Source: Cyanobium sp. FACHB-13342 (lineage in GTDB: Bacteria > Cyanobacteriota > Cyanobacteriia > PCC-6307 > Cyanobiaceae). From it: a stretch of DNA of 64,000 nt. The notes beneath the pieces are model-generated. The model made no database searches. It saw only the letters and a program-made list of their open reading frames with translations, and was not told where the DNA came from. Below, one piece after another: positions 8,572 to 14,707 of this stretch (the first letter of the stretch is position 1; each line of letters begins with the position of its first letter). The DNA lies in NCBI RefSeq assembly GCF_014697415.1, contig NZ_JACJRT010000001.1, positions 1 through 64,000 on the forward strand, given 5' to 3'. The position numbers and the translations under genes are program-made.

Positions 8572-8940
8572 GGAGCCGCGCTGAGTTGAAGAACGGCTGA
8601 CTGTAGTCAGCTTGGCGGCCGATTGGGTTGACATAACAACTCGCTGTCAACGAAAGAAGGCCTATTACCTCATAAAGCCATGGTCTCCGGTGGCACTTCC
8701 CAACCTGCGGAGTTGTCATGTCCAAATGCCATCCATGAACTCTGATGGGCGTCTCATCCCTTAAAGCAACTAGCTGTTGCGCGACACCTCAGCACTGCGG
8801 CTCGGTCAGCCGTCTTGGGGCTATGGCCGTGCTGGAGCCCGCCAAGGTGTTGCTGCAGGCCCATCCCAGCCAGCCTGGGGCCGTCGATGGCCAGAACGCC
8901 CTGGCCTCGCTAGCTGTGCAGCAGAGCCACCCCGTTCTCC
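8572..8940. other. Intergenic region, 369 bases
   Basis: This gap lies between the divergent NTF2-like and Nif11-like genes and must hold both promoters. I see no convincing gene, repeat or RNA in it. Confidence 0.4.
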
Positions 8941-9228
8941 ATGACCCACCCGGCACAGACGACCTTCCTGGCCGCCCTGCATGCAGACCGGACCGTGCAA
9001 CAGGCCCTCACCCAGCCTGGGGTGCTCGATCTTGCCGTGCGGATTGCGCAAGCCGCAGGGTATGAGGTGTGCCGAGGGGATCTGATGGCCCCACCCCCAG
9101 GGCAAGCCCTCCAAAGCCTGGAGGAAAGGCCCGCGGCTGAAGGGCAGGAGATCGATTTCGATGGCGACGGCGTGCCCGATGCCGTCATGGAAGGGGGGCG
9201 TTGGATTTTGCTCGATTCGGAGGATTGA
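8941..9228 (+). CDS. Nif11-like domain protein with Asp-rich C-terminal motif
   Basis: This is a 95-residue protein. Residues 6-50 fit the Nif11/nitrile-hydratase-alpha-like leader pattern: FLAALHADRTVQQAL, then LDLAVRIAQAAGYEVCRGDL. This family supplies leader peptides for ribosomally made peptides in cyanobacteria. Here the tail is not a typical core after a double-glycine site. It has FDGDGVPDAVMEGG, an EF-hand or thrombospondin-3-like calcium loop, followed by RWILLDSED. It may be a stand-alone Nif11 protein or a repurposed leader. No modification enzyme or transporter is adjacent. Confidence 0.6.
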   Translation: MTHPAQTTFLAALHADRTVQQALTQPGVLDLAVRIAQAAGYEVCRGDLMAPPPGQALQSLEERPAAEGQEIDFDGDGVPDAVMEGGRWILLDSED

Positions 9229-9287
9229 GGTTCTGTGCTTTCCCTGAGGGGGCCCTATCAGGGCTCCCCACGAGCCAGGCCGGCCGC

Positions 9288-9776
9288 TCAGGGCTTGGGC
9301 ACGTTGGGGCAGGGGTTGGGGCCAAACATGCCGCTCAGCTTCTGGGTGCCCATCGCATAGATCTGCTGGGCCTGGGCAGGATTGCCCTGGGCGCCCTGGA
9401 GCTTGCCAGCGAACTCCTGGCAGGCCTGGGCCTGCTGGGGATTGGCGGGCTTGGCAGCCGCCGCAGGTGCAGGTGCCGTCACGGGACTGACGGCCGCCGC
9501 AGGAGCAGGAGCAGGTGCCGCGGCGACGGGGGCGGGGATGTCGCCGCAGGGGTTTTCACCGAAGGTTTCGACCAGCTTCAGCACGCCCTGCTGGTACACC
9601 AGTTGGGCTTGCTGGGGGTTGCTGCTGGCGGCCTGGAGCTTGCCGGCGAAGTCCTGGCAGGCCTTGCGTTCCTGGGCGCGGCGCAGGATCGGGCCGGCCT
9701 GGGCCTCGAGCGGGGCCAGGGGGGCGAACCCAGCGGCCAGGAGCAGCAGAACAGGAAGGGTGCGGAGGGTGATCAT
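9288..9776 (-). CDS. Secreted protein with two copies of a Cys-pair repeat
   Basis: This 162-residue protein starts at ATG 9776 with a signal peptide (MITLRTLPVLLLLAAGFAPL). The mature part holds two copies of a roughly 45-residue unit. Each begins ACQ(D/E)FAGKLQ, continues with NPQQAQ and YQQG or YAMG, and ends FGENPCG or FGPNPCPN. The copies are joined by a low-complexity Ala/Pro linker of about 35 residues. Each unit has one Cys at each end, suggesting a disulphide-closed helical hairpin. No known family is recognised. Confidence 0.65.
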   Translation of the reverse strand: MITLRTLPVLLLLAAGFAPLAPLEAQAGPILRRAQERKACQDFAGKLQAASSNPQQAQLVYQQGVLKLVETFGENPCGDIPAPVAAAPAPAPAAAVSPVTAPAPAAAAKPANPQQAQACQEFAGKLQGAQGNPAQAQQIYAMGTQKLSGMFGPNPCPNVPKP

Positions 9777-9844
9777 CGCCAGGGGTGGGCTGCCAGGCCT
9801 TGAGGCTGCCACAGTTCGCGGATGCATGCCCATGAGAATTCGCC

Positions 9845-10657
9845 ATGCCAGCCCCAACCGTTCTCGTGACCGGAGCCTCCAGCGGCATTGGGGCGGCGAC
9901 AGCGCGCCTGTTGCTGGAACGGGGCTGGCGCGTGTTGGCGGCGGCGCGCCGGCTGGAGGCGATGGAGCCGCTGGCTGCCCTAGGCGCCGAGGTGATGGCA
10001 CTGGATGTCAGTGATGAGCAGTCGCGCCGCCAGCTGGCTGATCAGGTGAGCGCCAAGGTGGGTGCCCTCGACGCCCTGGTCAACAATGCCGGCTACGGGG
10101 ACGTCGGACCGGTTGAGACGTTGCCCCTGGAGCGAGCCCGGGCGATGTTCGACGTCAACGTGTTTGGGCTGATGGGGCTCACCCAGCAGTTGCTCCCGGC
10201 CATGCGGGAGCGGGGTAGCGGTCGCATCGTCAACATCTCCTCGATTGCCGGTCGCTGGGTGTCACCTGGGGCTGGCTGGTACGGGGCCAGCAAGTTTGCG
10301 CTGGAAGCCCTCAGCGATGCCTTGCGACTCGAGCTCAAGGCCTTTGGTGTGCGCGTGGTGGTGGTGGAGCCGGGTGTGATCGCCACCGACTTTCCCCACG
10401 TGGCTTCCGCCTCGATGGAGCAATCGTTCTCGTGCCGCACCTACAGCACGATGATGCGAGCCGTCTCCAAAAGCTGGGAGTCGGTCTTCCGCAGTGCCTC
10501 ACCACCGCTGGAGGTGGCACGCACCATCGAACGGGCCCTCACCGCCCCCAATCCCCAGGCCCGCTACCGCAGCGGCCACCAATCGGCTTCCGTGATCGCC
10601 AGCCAGCTCCTGCCCACGCGGGTTTGGGACACGCTCGTTCGCATGCAGATGACCTGA
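9845..10657 (+). CDS. Short-chain dehydrogenase/reductase
   Basis: This is a 270-residue classical SDR. It has the cofactor motif TGASSGIG at residues 9-16, the NNAG motif, the catalytic Ser in IVNISSIAG, and YGASK with the catalytic Tyr and Lys. The motif AARR after the second strand suggests NADP(H) preference. It should reduce a carbonyl or oxidise an alcohol in the cytoplasm, with unknown substrate. The long C-terminal part after PGVIATDF is like members annotated as ketoreductases. It is a single gene next to the accessory region. Confidence 0.85.
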   Translation: MPAPTVLVTGASSGIGAATARLLLERGWRVLAAARRLEAMEPLAALGAEVMALDVSDEQSRRQLADQVSAKVGALDALVNNAGYGDVGPVETLPLERARAMFDVNVFGLMGLTQQLLPAMRERGSGRIVNISSIAGRWVSPGAGWYGASKFALEALSDALRLELKAFGVRVVVVEPGVIATDFPHVASASMEQSFSCRTYSTMMRAVSKSWESVFRSASPPLEVARTIERALTAPNPQARYRSGHQSASVIASQLLPTRVWDTLVRMQMT

Positions 10658-10674
10658 GCTTTGACGGCCTGGTC

Positions 10675-10815
10675 CGGTGAACAGGTCGGGCAGAGCACGC
10701 AGCTTGGCGTCAGCGGTGATCAGCGGAATCGCCGTGCAGAAACCGATCGCTACGCGACAGGAGGGCAATCTCCGGGGTGATCGGCAGGGCGTTCCGGGAG
10801 GGGCGATTGCTGGAT
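10675..10815 (-). pseudogene. Remnant of a PIN-domain (VapC-like) toxin
   Basis: Reading the reverse strand from about 10810, one frame gives NALPITPEIALLSRSDRFLHGD, like the middle of VapC-type PIN domains, and then stops. The next frame gives PLITADAKLRALPDLF, the typical PIN C-terminus (LITADxxL). The middle segment that normally carries DPADRxIAATA is missing, so an internal deletion plus a frameshift joins the two parts. The product cannot be an active RNase. The antitoxin partner was not found. It lies downstream of the DUF1778 gene on the same strand. Confidence 0.6.
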
Positions 10816-10903
10816 GGTGCTCTCTGAGCCGCAAGGCCTGCTGCGGATCGCCATCGCCGATCTGGAGACTGCACCGGCCTCCAGCGATCCGGCGGCCGCC
10901 AGG

Positions 10904-11197
10904 TCACTGGGCGTCCCAGGGTGCCTGCCTGGCGAACAAATCACAGAGCCCCTCGTTGGTCTGTTCGGGACGGTCCAGCAGATCGATCAGGGCCTGGGCC
11001 TGGGAGCCCGAGACCATGAACAGGCGCTGATCAAGGAGCGTTTGCTCGGCAGCGAGACAGGCACTGTCGAGGATGAAGTCGGTGAGCGACTTGTGGGTCG
11101 CCTCGGCGGCACGGCGCAGCACGGCTTCCTGTTCCGGCGTGGCGCGCAGGCCGAGCCGGGCTGAGCGCGCAGGAGGCGAAGCACCGATGGCAGCCAT
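10904..11197 (-). CDS. DUF1778-family (TacA-like) antitoxin
   Basis: This is a 97-residue protein from ATG 11197. The pattern RLGLRATPEQEAVLRRAAEA, then SLTDFILDSACLAAEQTL, is that of DUF1778 ribbon-helix-helix antitoxins. These bind DNA with the N-terminal part and neutralise a GNAT acetyltransferase toxin with the C-terminal part. No GNAT gene follows; the downstream DNA holds only the PIN relic. It may be an orphan antitoxin. A short inverted repeat upstream (11220-11239) could be its operator. Confidence 0.75.
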   Translation of the reverse strand: MAAIGASPPARSARLGLRATPEQEAVLRRAAEATHKSLTDFILDSACLAAEQTLLDQRLFMVSGSQAQALIDLLDRPEQTNEGLCDLFARQAPWDAQ

Positions 11198-11219
11198 GGC
11201 CGACCGTCTCCCACTTGAA

Positions 11220-11239
11220 GTACTGGAAAGTGTTAGTAC
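11220..11239. promoter_or_regulatory. Inverted repeat upstream of the DUF1778 antitoxin
   Basis: The sequence GTACT - 10 bases - AGTAC lies 23 bases upstream of the antitoxin start. Antitoxins of this class usually repress their own promoter through such sites. The arms are short, so this is a suggestion only. Confidence 0.35.
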
Positions 11240-11314
11240 AAACGACGCACGTGAGGGTGTCCCGTCAGGCTTGGCTGTGGGCATGACGGAGGGCATGGCA
11301 GAAGGGCTTATCCC

Positions 11315-11432
11315 CTACAAGTGCCACCCGCCGTCACACCCCGCCGGATCCTGCGCATCGCGTGGCGGGCAAGGTTCACCTTCAACGGCATCACCCGCTG
11401 CTAGCGGGGCAGCTACGCCCTGGTGGGCGGCG
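11315..11432 (+). repeat. Truncated copy of the 5' part of the HNH-HIT gene (relic 1)
   Basis: This stretch matches 12231-12453 in order but with internal deletions. Both begin CTACAAGTGCCACCC, both contain CCGCCGGATCCTG, and both end with nearly the same 65 bases (AACGGCATCACCCGCTG through GCCCTGGTGGGCGGCG). It is therefore a direct repeat on the other side of the HigBA pair. It carries in-frame stops and is non-functional. The 3' end of the antitoxin gene at 11413 reads into it. Confidence 0.7.
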
Positions 11433-11796
11433 TAGCCCAGGGCTTCTGCGCGGCAGTGGAGCTGCTCACCGCTGAAACGCCCTCAGGAAACCGAGGCACA
11501 AGCTGGATCTCCACATCGCAGCCGAGCACATCGGCATAGCGGCGAAGCGTGGAGAGTGCAGGCAGGTGCTTGCGAGATCCCTCGAGCCGACTGATGGCGC
11601 TGCGCGTGGTGCCCATCCGCAGGGCCACCTCCTCCTGGGTGAGACCGGCCCGCTTGCGGGCCCCAAGGAGCTGCTTGAGCAGACGGAATTCCACAGCAGC
11701 CTCCTGCCGCGCTTCGCTGTAGCCCGGCACCGGATCAAGCCTGGCGCGTTCGGCATCGCGATCGCGGATGAGCGGTTGATAGGGGATGTCAGCCAT
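11413..11796 (-). CDS. XRE-family antitoxin (HigA-like)
   Basis: This is a 127-residue protein. Residues about 40-95 form a helix-turn-helix domain: LGARKRAGLTQEEVALRMGT, TRSAISRLEGSRKHLPALST, LRRYADVLGCDVEIQLVP. It follows the toxin gene with an 8-base overlap (ATGGCTGA), the toxin-first order of HigBA. It should neutralise the toxin and repress the operon. The last residues (AQKPWATPPTRA) are encoded by DNA of HNH-HIT relic 1, so the original C-terminus may have been replaced at the junction. Confidence 0.85.
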   Translation of the reverse strand: MADIPYQPLIRDRDAERARLDPVPGYSEARQEAAVEFRLLKQLLGARKRAGLTQEEVALRMGTTRSAISRLEGSRKHLPALSTLRRYADVLGCDVEIQLVPRFPEGVSAVSSSTAAQKPWATPPTRA

Positions 11797-12124
11797 GGCG
11801 TTTGACGTTCCTGAGGCGTTCCCGAGCGATGAGGAGTTCGCGCGTGGGTGTTTTCTGGGTCTTCTTCACGAAGGCATGGAGCACGGTGATCACCCGACCA
11901 GAGCAGAAGCAGTAGAAGGCCCGAGCAATGCCGGAGCGGGCCCTTGGCCTGATCTCGAACAGGCCGCCACCCATGGCCTTGGAGTGTGGAGCCCCGAGCT
12001 GGGGTCCGTGGTCTTCCAGCAGGTCGAGCAGCTCGTCGCAGCGCGCCAGCAGATCCACGGGCCAGGACTCGATGTCTTCGCGAACCCGAGGGCTGTAGTA
12101 CTCAACCCGAAACAACCGTTCCAT
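11789..12124 (-). CDS. RelE/HigB-superfamily (Gp49-like) toxin
   Basis: This is a 111-residue protein from ATG 12124 (MERLFRVEYYSPRV). It has the phage-derived Gp49/HigB pattern: VREDIESWP, the central LLDLLEDHGPQLGAPHSKAM, then GLFEIRPRARSGIARAFYCF and the C-terminal VLHAFVKKTQKTP. These toxins are ribosome-dependent mRNA interferases acting in the cytoplasm. The gene overlaps the antitoxin start by 8 bases. A palindrome over the start region (12124-12143) is the likely operator. The reading frame is complete, so it may be active. Confidence 0.85.
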   Translation of the reverse strand: MERLFRVEYYSPRVREDIESWPVDLLARCDELLDLLEDHGPQLGAPHSKAMGGGLFEIRPRARSGIARAFYCFCSGRVITVLHAFVKKTQKTPTRELLIARERLRNVKRHG

Positions 12125-12143
12125 GTTAGCGCGCGTGCTAACA
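12124..12143. promoter_or_regulatory. Palindromic operator-like site at the toxin start
   Basis: TGTTAGC - GCGCGT - GCTAACA is an inverted repeat with 7-base arms and abuts the toxin ATG. It is well placed for autorepression by the HTH antitoxin. Confidence 0.55.
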
Positions 12144-12230
12144 CCTCGTGGTGCTTGCACCTTCGGAGTGAAGCGGCGGATCGGCTTGGTCTGGCGGTTG
12201 CGAGAGCGGCATGACAGCAAGGCGTCTCCT

Positions 12231-13126
12231 CTACAAGTGCCACCCCCGTCTCACCCCGCCAGCATCCCCCCATGCCCCCGCCCCCCTCCGCCACCTACCA
12301 GCGCCTGCGCAGGTCGTGGCCCGCCGGATCCTGGGGGAAGACGTGACCCAGATCGACGTCTACCGGAGCGCGTGAAACGAAAGGTGGGCAAGGTGCTCAC
12401 CGGCAACGGCATCACCCGCTGCGAGCGGGGCACTGACGCCCTGGTGGGCGGCGACGAGCTGGGCGACGCCGAGCGCGACCAGCTGCTGGAGCTCTGCCGC
12501 CAGCGCCTCGATGCCTTCCGCGAGCAGCGTGGCGAGGAGGTGTTTGCCCACCGCAGCCTCATCCGCGCCAGGGGCCGCTGCAAGTGCTGCGGCGCTCACA
12601 AGCAACAGAGGGCCCCTGAAGTGGATCAGATCGTGCCAAACACCACGGCGGTTCCGACGACCTCAGCAACCTGCAGGCCCTCTGCTTCGACTTCAACGCC
12701 GGCAAGCGCGACACCGATTCCACCGACTTCCGTGGTCTGGGGGCCAGCTACGCCCGGCGCGAGGCGGGCTGTGTGTTCTGCACGCTGGCGGGCAGCGGCC
12801 GGGTGCGGCTGGAGAACGAGCTGGCGCTGTGCATCGCCGATGCCAATCCGGTGACGCCGGGCCACAGCCTGGTGATCCCGCGGCGTCATGTGGCCGATAG
12901 GCTGGCGCTGCTCCAGCCGGAGTGGAACGGTGTGGTGGAGCAGCTGAAGCATCGGCGAGAGCAGCTCAGCGCCAAGGACGCCCCGATAAGCGGCTGGAAT
13001 GTGGGACTGAACTCAGGTGAGGCGGCGGTGCAGACGGTGTTTCATGCGCACTGGCATCTGATTCCCCGGCGGGTGGGGGATTGCGCGGAGCCGCGGGGTG
13101 GGGTGCGGGGGGGGGGGGATCAGTGA
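12231..13126 (+). pseudogene. Degraded HNH endonuclease-HIT fusion gene (relic 2)
   Basis: Coding pieces appear in shifting frames. A start at 12272 is followed by ATYQRLR; VARRILGEDVTQIDVYRSA then ends in a stop. Next comes KVLTGNGITRCERGTDALVG through RGRCKCCGAHKQQRAPEVDQ, which carries the Cys pair of an HNH zinc site. After another shift comes GGSDDLSNLQALCFDFNAGK, then a HIT domain with GCVFCTLAGSG and HAHWHLIPRR (HxHxH nucleotide-binding triad). At least two or three frameshifts are needed, so an intact protein is not made. The HIT part from about 12773 is an open frame of 117 codons and might still be translated. The 5' part is repeated at 11315-11432. Confidence 0.7.
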
Positions 13127-13561
13127 GAAACAAAGGTATAGAAGGCTACCTCTAACGCCGCCCTTGAGTGGCAGGCAAAGAGTATATGGAACCAGAAGTG
13201 AATCATGGTGGCCTGTCCACACCAGGGGCTTGTTCAAAGGTGACGCATCTCCACAGGCAGCATTTGCTGACCTACACAGCCTCAATCGACGAATCGCTCT
13301 CTTTTGCAGTCTTCAGCTGAGGAGGCCCCATTCCACCAACTGACATAAGATTTGACGGCCTCGCTGTAAGAACGTATTGCTTGCCTCCGCCAAGACCCTT
13401 GATGCTTGAAGAGTAAGAATAGGGCGGCATCATCTTTCCTGACGGCGTGGGAGTCGAGTCGCTTAAATCAAACTGTTGAACCTGCCAATGGTTACCGGCA
13501 CCATCTGTTTGCTAAATTCCTCTGAGTGAGACGTCACCTTTCATTTACCAAAGTTTTGTCC
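13127..13561. other. Intergenic region, 435 bases, possible degraded attC
   Basis: No gene is supported here. Bases 13149-13240 have weak attC character on the reverse strand: a GAAC core near 13235 and CGTTAGAGG near 13150, with partly complementary inner arms. The DNA has lower GC than the flanks. The rest shows nothing recognisable. Confidence 0.3.
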
Positions 13562-14343
13562 CTAATGCATCACCATGCCGTGGCCGACCGCCAAAGACTG
13601 GCCGGTAAGAGCGCTTGTAGGATAGGAGGCGAAGAACACAGCTGCTTCTGCCACTTCCTCCACTGTGGTGAAGCAGTTGTCAACGGTGTCAGCTAGAAAT
13701 AACCTTTTTATGACCTCATCCTCTGAGATACCGAGGGCTTTGGCCTGCTCGGGAATTTGTTTCTCCAATAATTGGGTGCGGATAAAGCCAGGCTCGATGA
13801 TGTTGCAGCGGATGCCGTGGTCAACGCCCTCCCGTGCTGTGGCCTGACAGAGGCCCACCAAGCCGTGCTTGGCCGTGATATAGGGGGCCTTGAGCTTGGC
13901 GGATGTGATGCTGTACAAGGAACCAATGTAGATTATATTCCCCCCTTTTCGGTATTCTCCATACTGCGCAGTGCGGCTCGCGTAGTTAAAAATGCCCCGT
14001 CAAGGTGAACGGCCATCATACGTTGCCAATCCGCCAGCGCCGGGTTACGCAGCGCCTCAATGTGTTGCACTCCAGCATTGCTCACCAGGAGGTCAACGCT
14101 TCCCCACTGCTGGTCACATTGGGCAAAGGCTTGATCCACCTGCGCCTCATCACTGACATCCATAGCGACCGCCATGGCCGATCCGCCTGCCTTGCAGATC
14201 TGAGTAGCTGCGGCCTGGCCTGCATCAAGATGGCGGTTGGCAATGCAAACCCGGGCGCCGTCGCGCGCAAATGCTTGGGCTATGCCGAAACCCAGACCCT
14301 GGTCTCCACCGGTGATCAGAGCCACCCGCTGTTGCAGCCGCAT
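13562..14343 (-). pseudogene. Frameshifted SDR, 3-hydroxybutyrate dehydrogenase-like
   Basis: Two adjacent frames make one complete SDR of about 260 residues. The first (from ATG 14343) has ITGGDQGLGFGIAQAFARDG, VAMDVSDEAQ and LLVSNAGVQHIE. The second resumes with NIIYIGSLYSITSAKLKAPY and YITAK (catalytic Tyr and Lys), and ends SALTGQSLAVGHGMVMH. The join falls in a run of six G at about 13937-13942. Seven G would restore the frame and give a continuous KGGNIIYIGS. The family interconverts 3-hydroxybutyrate and acetoacetate with NAD. It is a pseudogene or a sequencing slip. Confidence 0.75.
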
Positions 14344-14409
14344 GCTGTTGCCTGAGAATTAAGTTTTCATTATGCCAGCCCTCTTGCCACCGATCACTGC
14401 TGTCGTGAT

Positions 14410-14631
14410 TGTCCACGAGTTCAGTCCGTTGCTGGCATGGCGTTGATGGACCATCTCAATCGTTACAGGGGCAGTGGTACTGGAGCGATGGCCTCGCTGC
14501 GCAAGGCAGTGTTGAACTTGCTGCGCCTGGCTCGATTTCAGTCGATTCGATCCGGCATGAAAGCGGTGATGCACGACATCAAGACGCTGTTGGCGATGGC
14601 AAGTCGGCAGCCAACATCATGCACGACCTGA
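14410..14631 (+). mobile_element. Fragment of an ISAs1-like transposase (C-terminal end)
   Basis: The + strand frame reads RYRGSGTGAMASLRKAVLNL, LRLARFQSIRSG, then MHDIKTLLAMA. This resembles the conserved tail of ISAs1/H-repeat-type DDE transposases (G-AMA-LRN-x-LNLLR-AGF-IR). The upstream catalytic part is absent and no terminal inverted repeats were found, so it is a remnant. It sits between the last clear attC and the frameshifted SDR. Confidence 0.55.
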
Positions 14632-14648
14632 AACTTTTAACCAGGCAT

Positions 14649-14707
14649 TCTAACGCTCAGCATCAGCTGCGGAGAGAAGCGCCGACAGCTGGATGCTGTT
14701 GTTAGCC
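14649..14707 (-). repeat. attC: attC recombination site closing the three-gene cassette
   Basis: On the reverse strand the site runs GGCTAAC (R'') - CAGCATCCAGCTG (L'') - loop - CAGCTGATGCTG (L') - CGTTAGAA (R'). The two inner arms pair fully except for one extra C in L'', the extrahelical base that sets attC strand choice. The total is about 59 bases. The helicase stop codon TAA lies inside R'', the arrangement seen at the end of cassette genes. Orientation matches the array read from attI. Confidence 0.85.

Noticed and set aside
11308-11430. CRISPR-like or short tandem repeat
   Set aside because: The similarity to 12231-12453 is a single gene-relic duplication with no regular spacers.
13127-13561. 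tRNA or other stable RNA in the gap
   Set aside because: No T-loop (GGTTCGAATC-like) or cloverleaf arms could be made by eye.
14344-14648. Complete insertion sequence
   Set aside because: Only the C-terminal transposase end is seen; no terminal inverted repeats or target duplications were found.
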